Shown here: piece by piece, positions 27,330 through 38,344 of the stretch
Layout: every line of letters begins with the position of its first letter
Numbering within the stretch: position 1 is the stretch's first letter
From: Leucaena leucocephala
Taxonomy: Eukaryota; Streptophyta; Magnoliopsida; Fabales; Fabaceae
Direction of reading: 5' to 3'
Length of the DNA: 64,000 nt
Assembly: GCA_037074615.1 (NCBI GenBank)
Contig: CM073550.1
Coordinates: forward strand, 14,030,001-14,094,000
The notes under the pieces: generated by a model
What the model was told of the DNA's origin: nothing
Seen by the model: the letters and a program-made list of their open reading frames with translations, nothing else
The model's database searches: none
Made by a program: the position numbers and the translations under genes

Positions 27330-27437
27330 AATCATAAAGATGTGGATCGCAAGAAGCTTAGAAAGATAATACTTGAATCAAAGCTTGCACCCTACTATCC
27401 TGGAGATGAAGAATGTGCCAATGATCTTGAAGAGTAC
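27330..27437 (+). pseudogene. DA2-type RING E3 ligase fragment
   Basis: The frame from about 27333 reads HKDVDRKKLRKIILESK and then LAPYYPGDEECANDLEE, matching the segment just before the RING finger in plant DA2/DA2-like E3 ligases, which I recall as containing KDVD, KKLRKL, LAPCYPGD and LEECPICF. Here the Cys of LAPCYPGD is Tyr, and the first RING Cys is also Tyr (EEYP). Homology stops right after it, where the RING should begin. No other part of a DA2 gene is visible nearby. It is a broken exon-sized fragment, not a functional ligase. Confidence 0.6.
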
Positions 27438-27499
27438 CCATCTGGTTGGTCTAATTTCCCTTATTTTTTATCCCTTTTGTCTATTTTTTTTAAAAATAA

Positions 27500-27641
27500 T
27501 TTAGATCGTCCCATCCCAAATTCATCTCAATCTCAATTAGGATTGAGACAAATTAAGGACGATACACATAACATGTTTTGTCAATTATTAGGATAGGACA
27601 CAAGACGGACGTATCCTAATCTTGATCCGTGAACACCCCCT
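27500..27641. mobile_element. hAT-like relic, right end
   Basis: This stretch contains GATCCGTGAACACCCCCT at its right end, an inverted match to the left end of the element at 28592 (AGGGGTGTTTACGGGATC), and internal blocks such as GGATAGGACACAAGACGG that resemble that element's interior. The left end and target duplication are not recognisable, so it is a decayed partial copy. Confidence 0.45.
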
Positions 27642-27954
27642 GAGTACTATTCTCAAGATATCTTGTCCAATTCCAACGGTATTTTTTTATTGATAAAATA
27701 AATGAAATGCCGACACCAATTCTTCCATCACGGTATTCTGCTGCTCCGGTTCTCCCTCTTTTCGTTTTGCTTCCTTTTTCTTATTGTTCCGACTTCCGAT
27801 AGTCAAATTAATCTAAAATACTCTGTGCTTTATGCTGCAATTCGTTCTTCACTTTCTTGAAAATATGATAAATATCCGATTTCTTAGATTGTAGACATCT
27901 TAACGGGTTGCTTCCATTTTCTCTATCTCTATTCTTATTTTCAAATATTGAGCG

Positions 27955-28263
27955 ATGTTTTCCGAAGCATTGTTCTTATGGATTCTGGAGCTGGCAAGAA
28001 TCTGTAGCTCGACGGCTTCATTTAACCGCTCCTCAGATGCTGTTCAGCCCAAGAGTTCTTCTACCTATGATGAGGAATCTCTTTCAGATCAAGAGATGTT
28101 TGAATCTGTGTATAAGAATATGTTTGAAGCTATTTTATCCACTCAAGCCGAGGCTATGCGTGCTGAAAAATCTGATGCAGTATTTGATTCAGATGATTGT
28201 AAAACACCTCCTTCACCAATCCTGCTCAATGGAATCGCTGATACCTGCCCTGGTAGCTGGTAG
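27955..28263 (+). CDS. Unrecognised 102-residue open frame, possibly a gene remnant
   Basis: An uninterrupted ATG-started frame with fairly even codon composition sits in a less AT-rich stretch (about 27690-28300). The protein is acidic, with a hydrophobic start (LFLWILEL), a middle SDQEMFESVYKNMFEAIL and a C-terminus containing DDCKTPPSP and ADTCPG. The last pair is vaguely like the DCKTPTS...CPPAP tail of SIAMESE-related cell-cycle inhibitors, but the match is too weak to name a family. The frame ends in a short duplicated GGTAGCTGGTAGCTGG, which may mark a break or a splice donor. It could be the first exon of an unrecognised gene or a pseudogene. Confidence 0.3.
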   Translation: MFSEALFLWILELARICSSTASFNRSSDAVQPKSSSTYDEESLSDQEMFESVYKNMFEAILSTQAEAMRAEKSDAVFDSDDCKTPPSPILLNGIADTCPGSW

Positions 28264-28591
28264 CTGGTGCTTCCTTTTTAATTTTTGGAAGACAATTCCC
28301 GTTATGGTCCCACACCAATGACTTTCTTTGTATTAATGAGATTTAGTTTAATAACAAAATTACTTCTTCATAATATAATAAATTAAAATTTAAAATATTA
28401 TTAAATAAATATTTAATATTTAATATTTAATAATATCTTAAATAAAATAATTTCTAATAATTTTTTGAAAAAGTCATCTTTATAGTTATATGAGTAAAAT
28501 ATATAGTATATTTTATTATTCTAAATTTATATTAAATATCATTTTAATTTTTTAAATTAATAAAATATATTTTTAATTTATTGATTCAAAT

Positions 28592-29235
28592 TAGGGGTGT
28601 TTACGGGATCAGGACAAGCCAGTCCCAGTCTCGTTTCGAGATAGGACGCAAAATGCGTCTCGTATCTCGTCCTGTCCCGAATATGTCCTAGTCCCTTTTG
28701 GGACTGGGACGGGTCAGGACGGGTTCGAAAATTCCCGAACCCAATTTAAAAAAAAATTATTATATATTTTATATACATTCTATCTATTAATAACATATAA
28801 TCAAAACACAAAAAATAATAGAAGAAATTAAATTCTCTTTATTATGATTATCAACTTAAACTAATAAATATCATTAATTATATTATAAATACTATTATTT
28901 TTTTAATTTTTTATTTCACCAATTGAAATTACTGCTTTATCTGTAAAAAAATAAATACATATAAGAAAGAAAAAAAATATAATAATCTAATAAATAATAT
29001 TATATAATCAATACCATTTTCTATTTTTTTTATAAAAAAATAAATAAAATAAAAATATTTTTTTAAAAAAAATATTCAGGACGGGACGGGAATCCCGAAA
29101 GCCAGACCGAGACCCGTTCCTTCTCGACCATCTTTCCTGTCCCGTCCTGACCCTTCACGGGATAGGATAAACCCGTTCTAAATTGCTCGACACCAGGTTG
29201 GGACAACCTGAGACGGGAAAAAATGAAGACTCCTA
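28592..29235. mobile_element. Non-autonomous hAT element with 8-bp target duplication
   Basis: A 644-bp element is flanked by a perfect 8-bp direct repeat ATTCAAAT at 28584-28591 and 29236-29243. The left end is TAGGGGTGTTTACGGG; the right end, reverse-complemented, begins TAGGAGTCTTCA, matching at 9 of 12 positions. GC-rich arms (GGGACGGG/CCCGTCCTG-type blocks) next to each end surround an AT-rich centre. No transposase frame is present. An 8-bp duplication and TAGGG/CAGGG-type ends are characteristic of hAT elements. Confidence 0.85.
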
Positions 29236-29243
29236 ATTCAAAT

Positions 29244-31972
29244 ATTATTCATCTATGAAAAATATTAATTTTACAAATTTAAATAATAACTTTTTATTTA
29301 AATAAGATGAAAGATGTTTAAAATAATTTTTACAGTGTAAAATTGAAATGAACATATTTTTTTTAATTTTAAAGTATAAAAATGATTATGTTAGAGGATT
29401 AAAATCAAAATAAACTTAAGAATAATTACATTAAATGGTCCCGTGACTCAAAATACATTGGAGTGATTTACGGATGAGACCATAGATATGTTTAACGGCC
29501 ATTTAGCACGTGTTATTAACTTATATTTAAAATTTATTGGCACAATGAGCACCTTTCTCCCTTGTAGCTTTCTTGGACGTTCTTTATGAACGTTTTAAGA
29601 GGTTCCAGGACCGAGACTTGGTATGATATACTCCTTGGTTCCTTAATATTTACCCACTATGAGGTGCTTCAAAGTACCTCCCTTTTGGGCCCCAACGATA
29701 GCAAGCCCATGATATTATCCGGCAACTATTAAATTGTTTTCTTTATTTTTTCTTTGTTTTTAGAAAAAAAAAGTTTGAAAATTTTATTCAAATATATTGC
29801 ACACAGTTAAATAAAAATTATACCCATCCAAAATTAGGTCATTACCCATAAATTTTTTAAACAAATACTTTAATTAGGATATTCAACTTGTCATATCCCG
29901 AACATATTAATATACATTTTTTAATTTTAATATGCCAAAAAATTAATATATTAATTTATGATCAATTTACTTTATTTTACTCTTTTTTTATTTAAGTTTA
30001 TATGAATTTATGACTAATTTACTTTATTTCTCTTTTTTTTACTTAAGTTTATTTTTTTAAAAAAATTGAAGGGGACGTTCCAATCGTGTCTCATTTTAAT
30101 CAAGATGGGACAATCTCAGTCCAGTCCCGTTTCATAAGCACCTTTACTTTTAATTAATATCACCAAAAAAATTCTAAACCTTTGCTCTTTTGGCATTTAT
30201 CAAAGGGGGAATCTAAGCATCAAAGATATTCTATCCAATTCTATGTAAGAATTATTTAAATAATTTATTTTAATTTTAAATATAATATTTAATTCATTTT
30301 ATCTTATAAAATTTTTATTTTTTTAAATTATTTCTATTGATTATTAATTTATATATTGTGAATAAATTATTATTTTTTAGAGTTTTCTATTTCAATATTT
30401 TTTTTCCTAACTTTTTTTCCATCCGAATGTAGAGGTAAAGAGATTTTTTATATAAAAAATATTTAAAAAAAAATAACACATATTTTTTATAAATAAATAA
30501 TTTAACTAATTTTATTAATACTTTTAAATTAATTATTCAATTCTTATATTTATATAAAAATCAAAATTATATCCAATATTTTTGTAAATCTATACTATAT
30601 CTATATCTAAGTATAATAAAACAATTTTTCGTTAAAATATAATAAATATAAAAATGTTAATTAATCTATGTGTATAATTTTAAATTTGTAAATATCTACT
30701 ACGTGGAATATTTATATCTAAAATAAAGTTTATAAAAAAAACCACATTATCTATAACATGTATAAATTTACCTTAATTAAGCTGAACTCCATGCAAAAAT
30801 TATATCTTTTTATTTTTCCGATCAATATTTTTTCTATTTTTCCATCAATGCATTTCAAGTCTTGAAAATGATTAGTCTATAATAGCTGCTAAGAAAAAGA
30901 TTTTTCAACGTATGACAGATGGCATTTTAATTTCTTAAGAGATTTAGGTACTATTATCTTATACACAATTTGTCCCCCTAACAAATCGAACAAATTTGAA
31001 ATATAAATTTAAATATTTATAAATAAAAAATAAGTTATTACCCACATTTTTCTGAGGATGAATTGGAAAAAAAAATGGCATCAGGCTAAAAAACGAACGG
31101 GAACAGAGCCTGAACCCTGAAGAAGCAAAATCAAAACAAGTTCCTCTTACCAATGTAGGATTGGATGGGGTGGTAAATCCTTCTCCCACAATTCTTAATA
31201 TAATAATTAATTAATTTTTTAAATAAATTAATAAAATTAAATAAATTATTTATAATTAAATATAATTTATATAAATAAATCTATATTATATATTCTTTAA
31301 TTAATTAATTTAAATTAATTAATTTTTATATGAATTATAATTAATTTATTTAATTTATTAAAAAAATAATTATTATTAAAAAATAATTAACTCTTATATT
31401 AATAATCAAAATTAATATATTAGTTGGATTACTTTATTTTAATCATAAAAATTTCGGACAGAACTATTACGAGATTATAAAAAAATTATTTAATTATAAA
31501 AAATAATATAAAATAATTATAAATTTATATATATTTAAATTTTTTATTATTAACTCTTTGTTGAACTTGCCATTATTAATTAATTGTCACTGGGATCATA
31601 AGTTCTTAGCTGAGATTTCATTGTAATACCCTAAAAATCTTTTGCCACCTTCTTGTTAAAAAAAGTTTTTATTTATAAAACAAAAAACTTCTGCAATCAA
31701 AAGTTAAAAACATTGACTGAAAATCCCCATTCCCCTTCGATATCAGAGCCGCCACTACGCATTGCGCCACTTGGTTCACGAGTCGATACTCGGAACCTCG
31801 TTGCATTCATTCATTCATGTTTACATAGCAGATAGTACAAAACACAACGAAGATATCATCTTTTTACCCAAAGAAATCTTCCGCATCTCACCCCTGACGG
31901 CGCCGTTTCTGTGTTCTCACATTTCACAGCGGCAATCGTCATCCCCATCTCCGATTTCAACCGCTTTCTGCA
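29244..31972. other. Intergenic DNA with repeat relics and the HISN1 upstream region
   Basis: At about 29560-29690 lies the relative of the 25590 repeat, again ending ATGAGGTGCTTCAAAGTACC. At about 30070-30150 a short hAT-family relic is visible (GATGGGACAATCTCAGTCCAG then TAAGCACCTTTA). The stretch 31195-31400 is a long A/T foldback. From about 31700 the sequence becomes less AT-rich and probably holds the HISN1 promoter and 5' UTR. Confidence 0.5.
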
Positions 31973-34900
31973 ATGGCCGTCGTCACTATGTGGGGGATGT
32001 CGACCCAGCCTCGTTTCTCAACCATGTCTTTACACATTTCCCTCAGATCTCCCATTTCGCGCTGTTACGCTTCACAGTCTCAGTCCCAGTCTCTGGCCGC
32101 CTCCGTCAATGGGAACCCCGGAGGTACAGCTTCCGAGAGGCAAGTGATTCGTCTCGGTTTGCCCAGTAAAGGTCGCATGTCTGCTGATACTCTTGAACTT
32201 CTCAAGGTACCTTGGGATTTTCTGCTTCTGATGCTGGTGCTGGTGCTTTATCAATTTCTTTCTGGGGTCTCAACGGTCGATGAGAAAATACGGGAGAATA
32301 AGTTTTCTTTTTGTAATTGTTTTTGCAATTCGTTGGTGGGGGTAGTTCCAGAGTCTCCACATATTGCAATTGAACTAGAGCTTGGATATTTTGTTCGCTC
32401 AGGAAACAGAGTAGGCTAGCTTTGCTTGGTTGTCATCATCTCTCTCTCTGCTAAGTTGAAGTCCCCCAAAATGCTATGCATAATTCTTGTGCCGCAAGAA
32501 GGAAATGTGGGAATCGAGTACAAATAGCCATTAGAGAGAAGATTTGTGTGACTATGAATATATGTTTGTGCTTTGTGTTTATTTTTCTTTGTAAGTTTTA
32601 TATTCCTAACTGGCCTGGTAATACTGAGTTTTCACTTGTCAGGAAAAAGAGTAAAGATAAAGATAGAAGCTATTGTGTATTCAAGTTTGCGCATTGCCAT
32701 CTCTTTACCCTGAAATCTTCTACAAACGTAAAATCTGACTTTTTTTAATGATCTCTCATGTAAAGGATTGTCAGTTGTCGGTTAAACAAGTCAATCCCAG
32801 ACAATATGTAGCTGAAATTCCTCAGGTGTGTTTCTCTTTGCCCTTGATTTGGTGTATTTTTATGGTTTTAATCTTCATCAGTTAATGATATAGAAAGAAT
32901 GTGTTCCATGTAGTTTGAGTTCCCACCTACCATATGGAACACATGCATGCCCGCATATATCTAAAAACAATCCATGTATGTGAGCAGGTTTTGTGCTGTG
33001 CGGCACAGTATAGGTATTACAAAGATTAAAGTTTTTATAGAAAAAATAAAGTAAAATAAGAACACTTCTGAGTCTAGTACTCTAGATCTGAAGCAATTAA
33101 TCAAAAGAGCTTGTTGTTTATGTACAATCAGTGGTCACGCAAATCATCTACAGAGGCATCACAATGAGTGATAGATAATGATAGTGTATGTATTTGTTTC
33201 TTGATTTTGACATATACCAAGATATGAAGTATAAAGTGTTAGTTGACTCATTCTATTGTAGCCGATTATTGTTGTACTGGCAGCTCCTGCTTCTGCTGTT
33301 TAGTAGTGATATCATCACTAATGTCAAATACTTATGAATTTGGAGGTGTTATTGGGTTAGGGTATAAATATTGCAATCAAAGTTAAATGGTACAATTGTC
33401 TTTTGCATGCCTAGGTTGCTTTGGTGATTTCAGGTCATGTCTTTCCATCCTGGAAATGATTTCATAAATGGAATGGATAATGCTGCAAGATGCAGGATTC
33501 TTATGATATATGCTGCTTTACTAAACTCTTCTTATTCATCAAAAAGCCTCAATCACTCTGTATATATAGTGAAGGAGCATCTATATACAAAATTGCCATT
33601 TTTCTCCGTCTATGCTATTTCCTTTGTGCATATGAATACCATGATCTGGATTTCTTCCCCTTTTATAAAACATTGCTGAAACCATTGGACTTGCATGGAT
33701 GACATAGAAGGAAGGCATATACACTGTGTCCTTTCCTTTCCTTCCTTTTCTAGACTGACCCTGCATCTGGCATGCTAGTAAAAATGCATATAAACTGTTC
33801 TCACCATTTTATATCATATGCTCAAAAGTACTTCTAAATGCTTTTGGGCCTAGAATAGTTTAATGGTCATTAATCATTTTATTTTATTCTTTCTATTTTG
33901 TAGCTCTCCAACTTGGAAGTTTGGTTTCAGAGGCCAAAAGACATCGTAAGAAAATTGTTATCTGGAGATCTTGACCTTGGTTTTGTGGGTCTTGATACAG
34001 TCAGCGAACATGGTCAGGTAAGTTCAAAGACACAAGATATAATTGGTTGATTTAAATTAGACTTCCTGGTATTTGTTCTCATTGACAAAACAAAACAACT
34101 TGCTTCATGAAAAGGCAACAACCTAGCAATGAAAAAAAAAAAAAATAGACGTGTGGGCAATCCATCATATTCAGAATAAGACGTACTTACTACATATATA
34201 TCAGGGATTTAGATTTGTTTGTTCTATACCTCTGGTTCATATCCTTAGTTTTTACTCTATAGAGAGAATGCCAGACTGGGTTGCAATCTCCAATCAATGT
34301 TTTTGCACTATTTGCTATATAAAAATATTTATTATACACATTTAAAATTAACTTCTTGTAAAACTGTCTTGTTTTGTATTTTGGATGATCACCAAGTATA
34401 TATCTTAAGAGTTGCATGTGCCAGGGGGAAGAAGATCTTATACTAGTTCATGAGGCTCTGGAGTATGGAGATTGCCGTTTATCCATTGCAGTGAGTTAAC
34501 ATTTTGTTTTAGCCTTACTGCCACATGCTGCTCCTGTTATTGGCTTTCACATCAAATTATATTGACTTACTTTGTTTTTTCAGATTCCCCAATACGGGAT
34601 TTTTGAAAATATAAATTCACTGAAGGAGCTTGCACAAATGCCTCAGTGGACAGAAGAAAAGCCTCTGCGAGTTGCTACTGGATTCAACTATGTAACCGTT
34701 TCATTTTCATGTTACTAAAATTTTTCATTTTTGGTAGATTTCCTTCTATCATCTTTTCATAAAAAGTGAATCATGATCTTGTTTCTTTCAGCTGGGTCCT
34801 AAATTTATGGAAGAGAATGGGATTAAGCATGTGGTTTTTTCATCTGCTGATGGAGCACTGGAAGCAGCTCCTGCGGTGAGAGGCAGCTTGTACTTTTGTG

Positions 34901-37000
34901 GAATTGTTTTCCCTCTGGCTATTCTATGTCATAACTTTGTTTTTCCTGTTGGGGGTTACTGTTGGTTGCTAATTAAACTTAATTTTTGTTGATAGACGCC
35001 AATAACTCTGTTCTATAGCTTAATAAATAGTGGTCTAAGACTATGTTTATGAGGGAAAATATAAACAAACATGCTCTGAATGTCTAGGGATGACACAGAT
35101 GGTATAGCTTAACATTCTTTTGCGTTTTTATCTTTGTATCTTTGCACCTGAGCTGAGATAATAATGTAATTAACTTCTGTTCTCAAACAATTTAGAGTAA
35201 TGCTAATGTCATTTAGCACGCATGATATTTATCTATAATATTTTTCTGTTGCTCTTGATTAGATGGGGATAGCTGATGCCATATTGGACCTTGTGAGTAG
35301 TGGGACCACACTGAGAGAAAACAACTTGAAGGAAATTGAAGGTGGAACTGTGTTGGAAAGTCAGGTTAGCAATTGTCTTCTCTCAGCACAATTGGTTGGT
35401 TCTTTGTAATTGTAGGCACCAGGCAATTGCTTTTGCTGCGTCATATATCAGATTTGTATCATTTGTGCAATTGGTTTTTTTCAGGCCGTTCTTGTTGCAA
35501 GCAGGAAATCCTTGATTCAAAGGAAAGGAGTTCTGGAGACAACTCATGAGATACTTGAAAGATTGGAAGCACATCTGAGGGCAATTGGGCAGTTCACGGT
35601 GCATATATCGAATTTATAATCCCTCACCCCCAACCCCCGTTTTTTTGGCTCTTCTATCCCTTTTTCTGATACCATACTTGACAGGTCACTGCAAACATGA
35701 GAGGAAGTAGTGCAGAGGAGGTGGCTGAGAGAATATTGAGTCAGCCATCCTTATTGGGGTTGCAGGTATGATATTGAGAGCAATTAAACCCTTGTGTTTG
35801 TATCATTTGGGCTAGCTGAAGGGAACTTATCCCTACGGCATTTACTTTTTGCAATTGTGAACTGTTATTCATATTATGCTTTTGTAATTATGAGTAGCAT
35901 CATGTTTTAACCACAACTCTTACCCAATTTAAAGAGTTGCGCTTGATTGATTATCTTCAGGGACCTACTATAAGTCCTGTATTCTGCAAACGCAATGGGA
36001 AGGTATCAGCAGATTACTATGCCATAGTCATATGTGTGCCGAAAAAGGAACTGTACAAGTCTGTACAGCAACTGAGAGCGGTGAGCCCATGCATAAATCT
36101 CCAGTTTTCTTTCACTATCTTTATTCGGGGGGTGGATTTTTGACTTGATAGACAAGGGAGGACGTATATTTAAATTGATCGTGTCCATTACATGTCTCCT
36201 GGCTTCTAGAGTTGTAATTTTTGTTTTCCTCCTGACCCGAAGGTATGGATTTAGGTGACACATTTTCTAGCATTTGGAGAAATCTTTAATCTAATATGAA
36301 ACTTACCTGGACCTGTGCTGGTTTACCTATTTTTTGGTCTATCTGGCTGCTTCAGTCTCGTATTTTGAACGATAATAAGAGTTCGGTGGTCATTAGCAAG
36401 AGGGGTAATGGCTTAGGAGCTTCCTCTTTAATCTGTTGGATCTTTTCAGAACTGTTTATCATTTTTGTATGATGTATTTGTACAATGCTTGCTTTGTTGA
36501 ACTGAGAGTCTGAAGGCAGTGACTACACTACCTTTGCACCTTTAACAGCTACTATGGTTCTTATAGTTCATTTTTAATGTGGTTCTGAAGTTAGTATCTT
36601 TAATTTAGGAAAGATAGTGGCACAAGTAGGGAATGTGTGGGGCCAACACTTTTGTTCATCCCACTCGCTCCCTCTTTTCTTCTTATCCCTCTTATATTAA
36701 CGGTACTTAATGTGTGAAGGCCTAACACAACTCTCTTCCTTTATCCGGGTTTAAGAGTGGCTATAGACCATACATGTTGTGCCATCCATAACTGATCCCA
36801 CCCAGTTGAATGATGTTTGTTGTTGTTTTTGTTGTAATGTGCTTTTAACTTGAGAGGATCCGAGCCCCTTAGCTTGGTTTTCCATTTCAACCATTTTGAT
36901 GCAGATTGGTGGCAGTGGAGTTCTCATATCGCAGTTGACCTATATTTTCGAGGAGGAAACTCCAAGATGGCGCCGGCTTCTCTCGAAACTTGGGATGTAG
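31973..37000 (+). CDS. HISN1: ATP phosphoribosyltransferase, plastid (11 exons)
   Basis: Exons: 31973-32206, 32766-32825, 33904-34017, 34425-34490, 34584-34691, 34792-34875, 35263-35364, 35485-35598, 35685-35765, 35961-36080 and 36905-37000, giving 392 residues. All ten introns are GT-AG and all lie between codons. The enzyme (HisG type) condenses ATP and PRPP, the first committed step of histidine synthesis, in plastids. Residues 1-55 are Ser/Arg-rich and look like a transit peptide; the mature protein starts near RLGLPSKGRM (60-69). Further blocks are VKQVNPRQYVAEIPQ, VWFQRPKDIVRKLLSGDLDLG, IPQYGIFENINSL, the PRPP-loop DLVSSGTTLREN (231-242) and GPTISPV. The C-terminal part from about residue 295 corresponds to the regulatory domain of long-form HisG, through which histidine inhibits. 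The length is close to Arabidopsis HISN1A/B (about 410). The Met chosen is the first in frame and gives a credible transit peptide. Confidence 0.95.
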
Positions 37001-37867
37001 CTACTTAGATGGTCTCAAATGGTGGAGGAGAGCCTTTTGTTCTCGTTCTTGGTCAAATGGCCAAAGGAAGGACTTCCACTTGTGTTGTGAAAGCCTCAAG
37101 ATGAAGATGAGGATGACCAAAGCCCAGGTTTAGCTTTGCAAATCCACCATGGACATTTTTATGCATATGATGATCCCATCTACGTATTCTGCTTAAGGAT
37201 GATGAACTTTTCTATTCTTGGGTTTAGAGATGTTTCCTAAGTTCATTGTAAATTTATTTTTGATAAAGTAATTTTGGTTTTTGTTGGGAATGTTATTTAA
37301 AGATTCGAACTTTTAATCTTTTTTAAGAAGAATGAAGTCTTTTCACTAAATTCAATCATCATTGATAATATTTTGAGTCTGAAAATTTTATATATTCTTG
37401 TCAATGTCTATATTTGGTAGTTAGATGAAGGTTCAAATTTGACCTTTTTACAGTATATAGTATTTGTTTGAGTGACTTAAAATTAATTTTTGCACAACAC
37501 TATTAGCCAAAAATTAGTTTTTGCAAAATAAAAATGATATTTTTATTATAATTATGAATAAAATAAATTATGATATTAATTTGACTGAGTTGAGGCAATT
37601 TCTTCAATATGATGATTCCCTACGAGGTACCTACCAAACATATAGGTATATTATCATATGCCAATATTTTTTTCACATGTATAAATATATAAATTATTGG
37701 CCATTGGGTGAAATTTTTAGTTAATAATTTATCTAAAAATTTAATTTTTAATAAAATATAATAGTTTATTTAATAGATAAAATTTATTATTGTTGATTGT
37801 ATAAATATATGAATTGGAGAAATTAGATATTTTTTACCTAAAAAAATATGTCGAGAGTTTTTTTTTT
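37001..37867. other. HISN1 3' UTR and intergenic DNA
   Basis: The first 270 bases after the stop are less AT-rich and probably 3' UTR. The rest is AT-rich with no gene seen; the small frame at 37521-37724 has no recognised motif. Confidence 0.5.
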
Positions 37868-38051
37868 GGCCAGCTCCCCAAACTCCTTCCCGAAACTCGG
37901 TAATCTTTTCTGGAATAAGAATAGTACCAACAGCAAGATGCAAAAGGATTCAAAACTCCACGACGAACCTCAGAACTCTCAGAAACAAAATAGTATAATC
38001 TGGTTCAGATTCTGGTTATAAGGCGGGTTCATGTTTTTGTTATGTTCAGTA
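37868..38051 (+). pseudogene. Duplicated fragment of the BOP1 5' end
   Basis: This stretch aligns by eye with about 44638-44845, the 5' leader, first exon and start of intron 1 of BOP1. Shared blocks in order are GGCCAGCT, CCCGAAACTC, TAATCTTTTCTGG, GCAAGATG, AAGGATTC, GACGAAC, TCAGA, AATAGT, CAGA(T/C)TCTGGTTAT and TTTTTGTTAT. The ATG at 37938 corresponds to the BOP1 start, but small indels shift the frame to an early stop, and about 16 bases of the leader, including the telo-box, are missing. It is a dead fragment about 0.3 kb upstream of the receptor-kinase start codon, in the same orientation. Confidence 0.85.
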
Positions 38052-38344
38052 AATTAGGGTTGGCTTTTCAACTTAATCCGGTTTTTAGCCACTGCGAGTG
38101 TCCGACTTACTCCTTTGACTCTACCACTCTTGACACAAGCATCCTCTTTCGCTTCTGGTCACTGCCGGCGCAGCCGTCTTACTTCGCTGGTGTTGTTTTT
38201 TTTTGCTGGTGAAGGAATCGCCTTCGGGGAGATCTAAGCAGTATTGAAAATCTGGCTGCCATGATTGATTGAATAGTAAATTGGTGTTTGAAAAGGCTGA
38301 ATTGCTCTCTGCCTGCAAAGTGGAAACTACATTGTTAATCGAAT

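Noticed and set aside
31195..31400. Long palindrome-like A/T stretch suggestive of a MITE
   Set aside because: Composition is nearly all A and T, so inverted matches are expected by chance; no target duplication or defined ends seen.
32072..32419. Overlapping frames around HISN1 exon 1, including read-through into intron 1
   Set aside because: The family sequence demands a splice after LELLK; the continuation has no HisG similarity.
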